A stretch of DNA of 64,000 nt from Taenia hydatigena (taxonomy: Eukaryota; Platyhelminthes; Cestoda; Cyclophyllidea; Taeniidae). Position 1 is the first letter of the stretch; every line of letters starts with the position of its first letter. Under the pieces are notes generated by a model. That model was given only the letters and a program-made list of their open reading frames with translations. It made no database searches and was not told the DNA's origin. The stretch lies in assembly GCA_036345935.2 (NCBI GenBank), contig JADWOT020000009.1:1564287-1628286 (forward strand), read 5' to 3'. A program made the position numbers and the translations under genes. Of this stretch, positions 12,034-24,737 are shown piece after piece.

Positions 12034-12075
12034 ATTCACAGACACAACCATGAAGTGGAGGCAATACAACGATCA

Positions 12076-15000
12076 CTACTTGGAAGGTTTATGAACAGGG
12101 GCGCAGTCAAATTTTCCACGGACGATTTTGTGCTTCACACCAATAAGGTCCTGGCATCGCCCCCCGCGCACCAACACCATGTTGTGCTCCTGGAGGTTGT
12201 GCCCCTCGCCCGGCACGTAGGCAACAACCTCACGACCGTTGCTAAGACGCACTTTGACGCACTTGCGGTTTGCGCTATTGGGCTTTTTGGGCTTGCGAAT
12301 GAGGGTTTTTAGCACTATGCCCTATAGGGAAAGGTTAGAAGGAATTCGAAGAGTAAGTGTTTCGAGAGTCTCTATTTGGCTACCTTACTAGTGCCAGTAT
12401 CTATCCATCAATCCACCTAACCCTACGCCACAAGTGTGTAACACATGTTGGTGGAAAGTTTATACAAAGCTAGATGCAATAAATTGCCATGAAATGTTAA
12501 AGTGATATGGGAACAACTACATTTTTCAGATTTTGGACAGCATAAAAGTAAGTAGAACACGCCTTTTGTGAGACCGCGCTGGTCGACTTTCCTCCTAGGC
12601 ATTAGCAAATGAAAGCGTGGAGTTCTGGTCTACACTACCAGTCTCTTATGCTTTAGTCTCCAAGCGGTTAGGGTGTTATATTGATAACACTTCTACTTAT
12701 TTGAGTTCTTACGAACTAATAGTAACGCTGAGGAATAGCTGGGCTATTAAAAGGGCGGTGAAAGGGAAAAGGGATATGTGCTGAAAACGAAAATGGTTCG
12801 AGTTGGTCCGCACAGGATAGATTGACATCCTAATTTTTTGACTACCATCAAATGATATGCGGTTCAAACAAGCCCCCGAGGACCACCGCACACAAGGGAA
12901 GTGTAGTCTCATGTGGAGGAGGCGATACACGACTTAGAAGCTAGAAGCGTAGAGCGAACAGTGAGGCTACCGCCTGGGAGCAACATATTGGTCTATCGAT
13001 TCACCTTTCCAAGTAGAACAGTGAAAAATCTAAAATGTACTAAGTGTTTTTAAAAACTAATGACAAGAAGTGCTAAATAGGTTGATAAGCCTTCAAGTTT
13101 ACCTTTATCAATTGCTAACGAGATGCATTGTCCTGACTTCCGTGACTCTATCAGTTGATATAGGTGTAAACAAACGGTTAACGGAAGCTGTTCTTGAACT
13201 GTTAATCTCAATACATTTCAATCACCAGTGCCATGTAGCACTTCACAGTAAAAAGTAGCAGATCTGCACAAACGTGAGTGATTCATCACCACACCTCTCC
13301 TACTTGCTACACGACCAATGATGCAAGAAGTTTCTGCCAGCTTTGAAGCCGAGTTAAACCTTATCCGCATAGGAGACAAGCTCAAATCACATCAATCAGA
13401 CTCATTCAAATAAAAACTTTATGATGCAAAAGTTGAAAAGGAGAAACATGGTAGTGTGCAGTAAAGAGTACCGTAACGCTGAAAGCTTAACGGAGATTCG
13501 CGCTTTATAAGGGATAGATACAGGCAACCGCAAATAAGACCCCACGAAGCCTTCCGATGACCTGATAATTCTGAAAGCTCGCCGGATAAGTCTGGTGGTG
13601 ACAATGAAAAGGAAAAACTGGAAGTGCAGCTAAACACAGAGAAGGTGTAGCATTTGGTCGAATTGGCTTTTGGCCGCCTAGAAGACACAAAATGTATTGG
13701 ACCTCCTCCAACAGAAAGAAAAAATTAACCCATTACAACGTTGACGGTAGTGTTCGAAGTCCTTTTGCTGAGACATAAAACCATTACATGATGCTTCAAA
13801 TGAGCGTCAGATCAACTGCTGCACAGGAGAAAAAAGCAAGGCAAGTCAAATGAACCAAATACTGCTAGGATTGGTTGCATGATATGCAACAAAACCCAAC
13901 CCACCAATCGGTGAAACTAACTGCCCAGCGTCAGTTCTTATTTGAGCTTCGATGAGGTTCACCTCATCACGGATTGTAGACTAATGAACCCTGGCAAAGC
14001 ATATAAAAAGTCCGCTACGATAGGGGGATCATCAGTACCATGTCAGTTTTTGAAATTGCTTAGACAATTTCTAACGTGTCATCAACGTTGATTAACTCTG
14101 CAAACTGGTACGCCAAATACCTCAGTGTTGGTCAATGCCATACCACATGAAAGTACTTATTCTTCTAGCGTTAAAACCACCCTTGCAGTTACGGTACCAA
14201 AGGCATCCAGAACTGACCGCTCTCAAAATATAAAAAAGGGCAGAATGAGAATGTTAGCTGCTCTAACACAAAATAGTAGGCCACAGAGCCTTGCAATTGG
14301 CCCGTTGTTGCCAGAAAAGGTGATGTGTTAGCATAGTGCATAACTAAAATGTTATCAGGTTCCATGAAAAGCTCCTGAAAGTGGGTAAAATGATGCTAAT
14401 CCTGCGTAGAAAGCCGTTTATTTCTACCACATTTATCATTTGGTGAGCCTTTTCAGAGGTTGTGTACCAGCCTTTGGTCATGCCAACCACTTGTGTAGGT
14501 CTGTGCTGAAGATACTCCAGATTTGTCTGGCTTCTGAATTATTCAAAAATAACCAAAGCACTAAAATTAGTGACATCAGGGTGGAATACAAACCACGGAA
14601 TTAGCCCTTTTGTTGGCGTTTTGAAAAAGGTTCGCTTATAAACGAAGAGGTACATCTCTATAGGAGAAAGGCATACTCAACACCCGCATATGTGGAGACT
14701 CATAAGAAGGACATTTTTGAAAACATCAAATCTTAACAATTTTCCAATTTTCAAGTTCCACATCGCGGCTGGTAGTGGAGCAAGACCAGAAGTGAAGTGA
14801 AGAGACTCGCTTTCCTGCAAGATCTGTCAGTGGATTGGTACCTTGAAGTGTCACAATGACCTGAGGATTACCCAGACGAGTGGTCCAACAGCATGAGGAT
14901 AGTAGCAACGTGGAAAAGAGAAACGGAGGCCGAATGTAATTCCGAAACGCTGCTTTGCATTATGGATCCTGTCAGGGAGCTTGGCCTTGAGGGGAAAGGT

Positions 15001-17148
15001 GGTTGAGAAAATATGCGAGCCCGCTACAGAAGTCCGTTTATAAGTAATGCTTAGCGAAAGGGCTCCTGCGATGCGGTGCTAAAACAAACCTTAACGGGAT
15101 GAACCCTATCGGGCGCATGTCACTTTAAACAATGAAATTATAGGTCAGCTGACCGACAAATTAACCAAATTAACCGGAACTACACGTTGAGGTTCACTTT
15201 AAGGCAGACGAAGCTAAGTCTAGGCCCTATGAATAATGCGTGAATTAAAAGGGAGGTAATGGTTTATTATCCATTGCTACAATGTCGACAAGAACTGGAG
15301 ACAGTTGTACAATCTCTGGCAATTTAAATGCTTTTGCAAAATGGAGAAAGAAAAATACGAGCGCTAAAATAAACTCATAATTGATTCAATCGGGAATACA
15401 GATCACCAATGGTTTCATTGTGATCCAAATCTCGTCACACAAACACTCGTGTTCTCAAAAAAAAACGTTTTTTTTTTTTTTAAACAGGTGAACGCATGTA
15501 TTCCTAACGCAGACATGAGAGGTGCCATCCTCAGCTCTTAAACTCAAAACCCAGCGACCCATGACCACACAGAGTATGAGGTGCGCCTTTTGCTTCGCAA
15601 TTGGTGAGTTTGTACTCAATGTATGAAGGACTCAACTTTGCATTATATTGCAAAATTAAACAACCAAAATAAACATATTTTAACAGAATAGAATTGGTAA
15701 AATACATTCACATTAAATGCAATAGAGTGGGTTGAGACAAGGAACACAGGCAAAGTAAGTCGAAGCGGAGCCAAAAGAGCACTCTCATCCCTATGCTTCA
15801 GGTTGAAAAGACGCATTCAAAGGTTCAAGATTTATTAAAAAACCGAAGTCAGCATCAGGATAATCATTTAACAAGCGCAAGATCAGTTTACTGAGTGTCT
15901 TGATGACATTGTAATTATCTATTAACGTCCGCATTGCGGGGATGCGTGTACACTGCAGACACATGCACTGTATAAGTGGGCGATGCAAGGTAATGGCGTT
16001 AATTTATGTAATATTACGCCTGCCTAGCTGAAAATAGACTGATATCAGCCATTGTTGGAATAGTTAAATGAACCCAGGCCTGACGAACCATCTTCACCTG
16101 GATAAACACTCGAATCGCTTGATCGCAGTTAAATTCGTATTTGAAAACAAGCTCAATACAGTTCAATCAAACCGTCACAAACATGCATAAATGCAAACGG
16201 ACAAAGCCCTGGAAGTGTCAAACCGAAATGTCGAACCTAGCAATCGAGAAGTAGGACAGTTCGCGCAGAAAAAGAAGCCCTGACACAACTTCAGAAAATT
16301 GAGGGTCAAATTACTCAGATGATATTATTTCAAGGAAATCCTAAAGTCAATCACTGGGACTACTTGATCCTTTGCCACAATAAAATGGAAGTGCCAGGAG
16401 TTCCCCAAAAACAAGCATTTGTTGCCTAAATAGAATTGATGACACACAAAACACGTGGCAAAAAAGGCGCTAATTTTCATATATGTTTACGAACAACTAT
16501 GATGTAGTGATGACTTAAACTATTTTGCGGTCGTCGTATGCGTTACTAAGATCAGATTGGGACACCAAATATAGCGGTACCCAATCTTATCCTACCTAAG
16601 GAAAAGACGACCGAATATTTAGGCAACAAAAGGTAAGAAATAATGCATACTTTCATGAAGGGCTTTCCATCCATGTGCTTGTTAGGTGGACGTTTTTTAC
16701 GAAAGGGTCCGTAGAGAGCCATTTCAACGATAGTCCTGTAAGCACGAACAAGTAGACCAGAACCTGGAGCCGGGCTGACAAAGCAGGCAACTGGAGTTGC
16801 AGGCAGTGGACATCGAACTAATGGTTAAAATTAAAAAGACTTATGTCATTTACTGAGTATCATTTCCTCATAGTTATGAACATTAAGTAAGCTTAAATAC
16901 TCTTGATGAAAATCGTTTTTGACCGCACACTTGTACCTCTTATATTAGCTCTTCTAGAGGACAAAAAGGGATCATTGACAAGTTTTATTGCAAATATGCG
17001 GCATTTATGTCACTTCCTCCTAATGAAAACCTAGCGTACTATAAATAGATTAAGTAATCCAGAGAAGATTCAAAGAATACTACAAGGTACCGAACGGCAC
17101 AAGACCACCGAAGCAAATGCGAGCACCCAGACGCAAAGCGGCGAGCAT
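12076..17148 (-). CDS. MRPS12: Mitochondrial small ribosomal subunit protein uS12m
   Basis: uS12m forms part of the decoding centre of the mitochondrial ribosome. Minus-strand exons 17091-17148, 16651-16817 and 12076-12321 join in phase (phase 1, then 0) to 156 residues; introns are 273 nt and 4,329 nt. The N-terminus [19 protein letters not shown] is a plausible mitochondrial targeting peptide. Exon 2 ends [15 protein letters not shown] and exon 3 opens [20 protein letters not shown], the S12 signature (decoding-loop PNSANRK at 89-95). The second loop, [18 protein letters not shown], follows at 112-129. The C-terminus [14 protein letters not shown] is family-like. It is head-to-head with DR1. 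The 4.3-kb intron is large for so short a gene and shows no recognisable nested gene. Identity is very secure and the exon joins are strong. Confidence 0.95.
12322..16650 (-). other. 4.3-kb intron of MRPS12
   Basis: GT-AG intron separating codons 75 and 76. The plus strand is A-rich, meaning the transcribed sense is T-rich. I saw no homology-supported exon on either strand; frames of up to about 90 codons around 13419-13711 are unrecognised. It contains the A9-CG-T14 palindrome at 15457-15481. Confidence 0.75.
15457..15481. repeat. Poly(A)-CG-poly(T) inverted repeat
   Basis: Nine A, then CG, then fourteen T, forming a self-complementary hairpin of at least 9 bp with no loop. It lies in the MRPS12 intron and may be a slippage product. 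Function unknown. Confidence 0.8.
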
Positions 17149-18012
17149 CGAAATGGGTTTGTATTTGTATGACTTGGCCACCAATGCAATTTCGGCCTTC
17201 AAAAGCGGGGGAGACTTTAGAGCCAGGGCGAATATAATAAAATGAACAAAGGGTTAAAATCTTTCAAGCACTTAACTTGAAGTTGCGAAATGTTTACAAT
17301 CGCTTCACCATCGAATCAAGAATTATATATAAGAAAAGCGAAAAAATTTCCACTTATAAAGTGCACATTGCTTACTTTCGAAAACGTGCTGACATTCGTA
17401 TTTGAGGAGAGTCATAGGCATACAAGCTAAATATTGAACAAAAAGCATTGCGTCCATTGCTTATAGGTGATAACCAGAAGCTAAAATATCTATTTAGATC
17501 CTGTATATGCTTGATTAAATGATTAAAAATATTTATGTTTATATGTTTTATACAATTATTGTCTTGTTTATATGCTTGAAATGTAACGGCTAGAGTCTTT
17601 TAACCAATAACAAAAGGGGCGGGTTAATAGTTTGGTTGCCTTAATGGAACGTAAGCTTGTGTTATCAATCGCTGTGCTCTGTCGTACTCCAGTGAACTTA
17701 TTGGCATTAACTTCTCTATTCTGAATTGCGTAGTGGACAGCTAAGCCGTTAGTTTGATACACTTGGCATAGCCAGACGAGTATTTAATGCCAGTAGGTTT
17801 CAGATATGGATCTGAATGCTTACGTGCACCTAGTTATATCATTATCTCCCCTTCCCGTACCCAGGACGCAACGCCTTTAGAACTCTTATTATAAGAACGT
17901 CCATCTTTCTGCAGGGTCTTCTGTTACCTAGCGAGCTTAAACTAATTGATGTGTGCGCCTCTTATAACCGGAATTTATTTCGACTCCGAGTTTTGCCCTC
18001 AAAAGGTGCCAC
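17149..18012. promoter_or_regulatory. Shared upstream region of MRPS12 (-) and DR1 (+)
   Basis: Non-coding 0.86-kb spacer between two divergent housekeeping genes. Plus-strand composition changes from A-rich on the left to T-rich on the right within it, as expected where transcription diverges. No clear TATA box or initiator could be assigned. Confidence 0.5.
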
Positions 18013-21000
18013 ATGACTCGTAGTTTTTTAGTCTGTTTGAGACATGTGCTGTTTTCTGCTTAACCATCTAACTACCCGTCTCTACATCTTAGTCGAAGAT
18101 GATTTCGCCTTCAAGGACGACGAAGAGGTTGCCATTCCCCGTGCTTCGTTGAACAAGTATATAAAAAACATTTTGCCAGACGCTCGTCTTGCCATTGAGA
18201 CACGAGAGCTGCTTCTCAGCTGTTGTCACAAATTCATCCATCAGCTCTCTACCGAAGCTAATGCTGCCTGTGCTCGAGCTAATAAGAAGACAATAAACCC
18301 CGAACACATTCTAAGTGGTAATTTCTTTGGCGGTACTTATTCTTCCTTATTTTTGCAAGGACTCGATTCTATGGGCCTGTCAAGCTACGTTGCTGATGTC
18401 AGAGCGGCTAATGAGGGGGCTAAAGTTGAGCTCAAGGATAGACGAATGCTCAGTGCGAGTCACCGATTCAAGAAGCACGACAGTGCTGAGTTGCAGCGAC
18501 TAATGGAGGAGCAGGAGCGGATTTTTGAGCTGGTTAGTGGTCCTCTTTTGTCTTTTAAGTCGGATTTTCTAGCGTAGTTCGTAATTTCTAGGCCTGTATT
18601 TTTGCTATCCACTGTTCAACCGCGTTTCATCACTTGAGTGGGTAGAACAGCAGAAAATAACGAGAGCTGTTTCTAGAGTCTCATCGATACCTTTCTATGC
18701 TTTTATTTCGCAATTTTTTCCCAATAACTGAGTAAAGGTTGGCATCCTCTTGTATTTCATCTTTATCGATTCACCTTCAAAGCATTCGGAAGTCCCATTA
18801 GTGCCTAATTGTCTCCAATAACTTTGTCACCTGGTCTCTTGAAGTGGCGCAAAACAATTGGCAGACGGCCGGTTCCTTTAATTTGTAAAATTCCGTAATT
18901 TCGACAACTATGATGCCAAATTGTCAGTTTTCGATGCTCTGAACTTTGTGTTGAAGATTAGAAGGTGCGTAATGTGCGTGATGATGTTTGTTTCTTTTAA
19001 TTGCGCTTTCTTTTTCCTCCATCATTCCAATCAAATGAGTGAGATCGTTGATAATTACGGAAGGCTACTTTTTTCTTGGGGGTAGTACCTTTTTTAGCCT
19101 TATCTTTCTTTCCAATCGGATTCTTGGGCTAATTAGGCGTGCGTAATCGTCGCTAAATGATCCCACATCTTATGGTATATCGTGTGCTAAATGACTTATC
19201 CACTAACTTACATATGTGAGCATAAGGTTATTTGCGTTTATTATAGAGATTTTTACAATTGAGGCTGGCTGCAGAGAGTACTTTGCCGGGCCAAGCAAGA
19301 AGAGGCATTCCTCTTGCTGAAATGGCGAATAACCTACCTGCTGCATGTTTTTGTGCTCGTCAGGAGCATAAAAGCAAAGATAGGCTCTAATACTCTTATC
19401 GTCAGGCGAATATTAGTGGGGGTTGTTATTGAATAAATTTGCAACAGGTTTTTGCAAATTTCCAAGTTTCGCTTTGGTAGTTAAGTTTCCAAGAGGGGAT
19501 GCTTTTTTAAAACAATAGTACACCTTCAATTATTCCGGTGGTACGTTGTGCTATAATATGTGAAGCAGACCATTCATTGGAATTTGGGCTGTGACTCTCA
19601 ATGCTTTGCTCCTAACTAAATCGTGAATATGGTTGAGTATGATTCGGCTTTTTCGTCTTTGGAAGTCCTGTTATGCCCATTTTTGTGCAATCTTCACTTA
19701 TGATTTCAGTTAAACAAAATGAGCAAAAACGTTTGGCAAAATACCGCTACGGTTACTTGTACGATTGGAATTTGGAGCTGTCACAAATAGGAGCTCCAGC
19801 TGTGACAGGAAGAATTGTCAACCGGCGGTGTGAGGGCTGTGGGTACTGACCGTTAATGCCTGTAGAGAGGAGTTCCGTATTGGCAGGTGAATTCAAACAT
19901 GGGAGCTTTTGCAAGTTTGGCTGTATCGTGATGGTCTTAGCGATGATGTGGTTAGACTCATCTAATGCCATACCATTTGCAGCGAGCGCGTAAAACAGGA
20001 TGGATTTCGCTTCCATACCATTTAAGCTGACGAAATTTGGGAAAGAAACCATCCCTTAAGTACAAGCATCCGTGTCTTTATTCTCTATGTGGTAAATGTT
20101 TACCGAAGTCTTGTAAATTCTGCAATTTAAGAACTACTCGTTGTCAACCTATCGATTGCACCGGGCGGATGCCCACCATGGCATTTCGGAATAAGTTGTG
20201 ACTTTTCGTCTTCATTTACTTCCTTCCCATTCCAATTTGGAGGCCTCAATCTGGACTTGTGTTTACGACCGACACTCTCTAGGACATATCTAGTTAATTA
20301 TCGCCACTCATTATATGGCTAAGTTCTTCGGCAGTTTGACTCCCGATCCTTTTTGCCTGCTTTTTTCATGATCTACCTCCTTTTAAGGTTAGAATTTCCA
20401 TGTTTACTAACTCAGTGTTTTAGTTATTATTACAGTGACTCAACCTGCGCGAATTCCTCATTGGAATAGCGCGGATCGTCCATGTTCAAACAGCTAATGA
20501 AATTCCACATAATTGGCTGCTGATCCATTGGCGATTCCTGTGGCTCACATCTGATCAGATAATGAATCCTCACTGATATTTTGGAATTAGGTTATTTCGT
20601 GGCTTTTTTCGAGACCCGATTTGACGACACCATTGTCCGAATAAACTCAGTAACCATTTTTGTACCCGATTGAGGCAGTTTGGATAAAAACCATTCTGTT
20701 GAGATCTAGTTGCCGGTTGATACCATTCTATATTGGTGATTTAATACTCAATAACCTAACGCCCTGATGAGGTCCTATTTCTGCTTTTTTGATCCGAGAA
20801 GTCGAGAAATGTATTCACTGGCTGAAGATCTACTTTTGCATTTGGCGTCGCGAACAGGCTCGCCAAAATGGTATCACACAGTGTCAATTGATAAAATTCG
20901 ACGGGACTGGCAGCTTGATGGGGTTCGACGTCTACTGTACCAAACGTGACAGGGACTAGAGACCTCCAATCCGCTTTTGGTAATTGAACGTCAATCTATC

Positions 21001-22576
21001 GCGAATGCTCTTTCTGAGGTCGCATTTTAAACAATAAGATCAGGAATGTCGATTTGACTACTAATGCAGTCTCCTGTAAAAATTCCCATTCCCTTTCAAA
21101 TCAGGTTTTCGTATTAGTCGAGAATACATTCGGGCTTTGTCGTCTTGACGCCACTCTAGTTCAAATTCCAAAAAGTACCTGACTGACCCATCACCTGTCC
21201 ATGGATTTCTTTACATCGGATGATATTGAGAATAAACCATTCCACGATTTGATACTCATCGTTGCGAACACTAACCCTCGGATTGCAAGAGTTGAATGCT
21301 AGACCCCTGGGAGGTTTCATTCATCTAATTGAGCTTTTGCAATTTCCTTACAATTTCAACATCGCAATCTGCTCAAGTCCGTCGCGTCGAAGATGAACCC
21401 GCTAAAAAATGACTATCGACTAGCTGCCCTTACGCACATTCCTCGAGCTTATGGACTCAAGACGCGAACAGACCGATACCCTCCACACCCCCTTTCGGCT
21501 CATGCTAACATGTTGAGAGGGTCCTCCCATATCTGATTGCTGCGTGAATTCTTCGCTCGAATTACTCAAATTCACTCCTATCGGGAAATTCGCATTTTCT
21601 CTCAGACGGTCACATCACCCTTGTCATCTTTCTAGTGTCTGGTTTGTTGGTTTGAATCAAAGTAGGTCTGGGAAACATCTTCCCTTAGGCCCCAGTGCTC
21701 TCCAGCTGCCGCTTCCACGCGAAAAGAGTAAACCTACGTCAAATGGCCTGCTTCGATTTCTACTTACTAGCATTTCTTATCAAGACAGCGGAGAAACAAG
21801 CTCCTCAGAGAATATAGCTCCTGCATTTCCAAAGAGCAAATGATTTAGAAATTAGTGAAGTGTAAGCGCCCGAACTCGTGCTACTTTTCGACAGACCGCG
21901 CCGAGATAATCTTACTAAAATGTAATCAGGTTTCCACACCAATTATTTTCGTCGAAACCGTTGATTCCAAAAGCCCACGCCCTTGAGAACAAGACTTTTT
22001 GCTAAAATATGACTAATAACAAATTGCTGTGTTGCGAGTCTCACTTGTACACGAAGCAAGTTTGATGAAATCGGCACCAGCACTCTCGCCACCAGGCTTC
22101 TGAGGGAGAAACCAACCGCCGAATCCCGCAAACGATCTGTTATGCTTAAAACTTATTCTGTTATTTTGAGCCCAACTGTTCGCGATGCAATGCGGCCAGT
22201 TTTCCTAGTCCGATAGGGCATCTATGCCATTGAGGTCAAATAACGAAACTGAGGCGTCACGTGGCGTATTGTTAGCACCATATTAAGCCTAGAAGAGACA
22301 CTAATTTCCCTTGTCTCCTCTTTTCAGGCTCGTGCGGGGATGTTAGAGGAACAGCAGCGAGTAAACGAAAGCGATCTGGTGAAGGCTGCTGCCTCTACGA
22401 TGGCAGCGTTAGGGGGCGGTGACACCGCTATCACCGATACCTCGGCTAAAGAAAACTCCTCCCATTCCGTTGCTGCAACCCCATCGGCGTACGATAAACC
22501 CTCCACGTCTATCCCAGCCTCTGCGCTCCTATTAAGCGGTCTGGCCGGCGTGGACGAGGAAGACAATTACGATTGA
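18013..22576 (+). CDS. DR1: DR1 / negative cofactor 2 subunit beta (NC2-beta)
   Basis: With DRAP1, DR1 forms the NC2 heterodimer that clamps TBP on DNA and represses RNA polymerase II preinitiation. Exons 18093-18317, 18360-18532 and 22328-22576 are secure by phase and homology. The first exon (18013-18019, MT plus one base) is tentative: it fits in phase and gives MTLEDDFAFKDDEEVAIPRA. An alternative is an ATG at 18044 read straight through. The predicted protein is about 217 residues (human 176). The histone fold spans about 17-95, with IPRASLNKYIKNILPDARLA, ELLLSCCHKFIHQLSTEAN and KKTINPEHIL. A junction at 18317/18360 then gives SGLDSMGLSSYVADV, matching human ALESLGFGSYISEV. The tail is alanine/serine-rich and ends in the acidic GVDEEDNYD, like the acidic human tail. 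Confidence 0.92.
18318..18359 (+). other. 42-nt stop-free intron inside DR1
   Basis: Starts GTAATT and ends TTTTTGCAAG. It is exactly 14 codons long with no stop in the host frame. Removing it joins HILSG to LDSMGLSSY, matching the DR1 family with no insertion; retaining it would put 14 residues (NFFGGTYSSLFLQG) into the histone fold. At 42 nt it is near the lower size limit for an animal intron. Confidence 0.75.
18533..22327 (+). other. 3.8-kb third intron of DR1
   Basis: Donor CTG|GTTAGT, acceptor ctcttttcag. It holds a nested inverted repeat at 19778-19808 and a run of unrecognised short frames at about 20450-21850 that read like degraded sequence. No homology-supported exon or RNA gene was found. 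Confidence 0.7.
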
Positions 22577-24727
22577 GAGGCGGGGAAGAGAGGCGAATAC
22601 TTTGAAGGGCTGAGTCGCCCACTGTAAATGCTTAAAATGGCGCTTCCTGTTATTAATAGCTTGTTGGCGGTTGTTTGGGCTATGTCGAGCTTTTGAGTAA
22701 CCTCAGCATTGTGCCCAGATTCATTACGGCGGTAGCAAGTACTTTTATCCTAATCCCTTTGTATATGCATGAAAATGGTTCTTTTCTATCGATGTCTTAT
22801 CGGTCATCCGCGTGTTCAACAGTTTTGGTCACAGTGTCAAGTTCCCGATGGATTTACAAAGCGCGGTCTTGTGGCAACCTCAGTACCATGTGTCGAGTCT
22901 GCTAAATGTATTTAGTGGTATTGTAACTTCTGTGTCCGTGCGCAGAGCGCACCTTATCTGCTGAGGAGTTGTTGGTGATTGGAGGATCCTCCATCTAGAA
23001 CTGAGCGCGCTAGGGCTCGTTAAGAAAATATCGTAGATAGCCCTTATTTCATTCAGATATTGGCAAGAATGACCGGCGCTATCCTCTGGATGTCTTTGAT
23101 AGCAAGGGGTTTCGCAGCCGCTCGGCCGCGATGAGGTAACGAGGACAGGAGATTCTTCCGTCCCCTCGTGGATGTAGACAGCTAGAGGAGTCGTTAACAC
23201 AACTCTCTCTACCCTGGTGTTGTAAGATGAGTTCCTCAGCTGATTGTGGTAGATGAAGTTGGGTCCGGATGTGTCGCCGTATGAGTATTAGCCTTCCTTT
23301 ATGAACTCAGCGACATAGGAGGAGCCTATGATTTATTTGGCACCGTGAGAAATTCTTGTCAGAAGTGGGACTGGGAAGCCGCCGTACTGGTCTGGTAAAC
23401 CACATGAGGGTGCCGACTAGCCACCCATGAAATTTCCATTTAGAGTGAAATTGCAAATTTTAAGATTGTCAAACCTCTCATAATCGAGACCGTAGGCTTC
23501 GTTCTGTAAAACTAGGAGGTTGGAAGGAGTAGGTCCACTCCCGTTGAGTCTGGCGCCTAGGGGCTGATGAAACCGCCAGTGCTCGCAAGTGGCGACATCC
23601 CAAGCGAGAATATCTTGCCGAGGGGGATGGGCCTTACTTCTCAGGACTTCAACAGCCCTCAGGTCGTGTGCACTACAGCTCTGTGCTTTACAACGCCATA
23701 ACGGATGGTAAAGTTGAAAGACCCATAAACCAATGTAAATCATCACGGACACTTAAAAGTGGAAATGGCGATGTGATAGCAGGCATGCTAAAAACGCATA
23801 CAAGTAGGGCGGCTAAGGCATTGAAGATGAAGACGGGACCAACTAATGCTTTCCAGGGAAAAGTAGAGATGCGTAATCAAAACGATGCTGAAACTATAAA
23901 ACGAGTGTAAAAAAGCATTACCAAAAACGCCCCACATGCGACCGGAAGTAGCATCCTTGATCCCCTCAGAGTTTGATGGGACTATAAGGTGCAATGGTAC
24001 TTTAATTAATGCTTCTTCCCGCATAAAACACCGAACGAAACTATATGTGATAGTCAAGCATTTATGGCCCAGTATACAAGAACTCTAACCGATTCCAATT
24101 TTTTAAAGGAATTACCCAGTTTAAGGAAAAAGCTATTTCATTCTAGCCTTATAAAACAAATAATCGCGTGCACGCAACTCAGGAACTGACAGAATTGAAG
24201 AGCTCAAAACCAACAAAACGGCGCATGGGCAACAATGCGCAGGGACCTCACCGGTTTAGAGGAAATTAAGTAGCGACCCTCGTGAACACAAGCCAAGCAC
24301 CTACGAAAAAACAGAACGCACGGCAAGACGCACTTAAAACAACACCCAATATGTCCGACATGGATTTTGGCTATTGAAACAAAGTGTCACAGATTGTGTA
24401 ATACGGTAAGTTGATATATTGAGCTGCACCACTGACTGGAGAAAGGTCTCAAATTTTACGTAAAAATGATACAGAATAGGAGCAGAAAATGCATCGAATT
24501 TATAAGTATTACGGGCTTCATCCAGGTCCAGATCGATAAGCACGATTAAATAAATGAATAATCGTTTGGAATACGGTCAGGAATCAGGCGGAAACAACAA
24601 ATCGCTCTGATAAGGTGTGCGGACCTTTACTGTTTATGGGTTGACACGAGTCACTAGAAGTGTGAAAATAATTGAGGCATCACAGGTGTAACAAGTCCTG
24701 CCTTTTGCGTATTACAAGCACTTTTCT
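22577..24727. other. Spacer between DR1 and the unrecognised 24.7-kb gene
   Basis: Expected to hold the DR1 3'UTR and the promoter of the next gene. No exon is supported. Plus-strand composition becomes A-rich at about 23.7-24.6 kb and turns T-rich right at the start of the next gene. Minus frames at 22880-23200 and 23417-23752 are unrecognised. Confidence 0.4.
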
Positions 24728-24737
24728 AGCGTTTTTG

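Noticed and set aside
11989..12312. 107-codon plus-strand frame
   Set aside because: Antisense shadow of the last MRPS12 exon.
16040..16060. Search for CRISPR arrays, phage or bacterial operons across the window
   Set aside because: No regularly spaced repeats and no bacterial-type gene clusters; all confident genes are intron-bearing or animal-type.
20450..21850. Possible degraded mobile element in the DR1 intron
   Set aside because: Short broken frames only; no transposase, reverse transcriptase or terminal repeat could be recognised.
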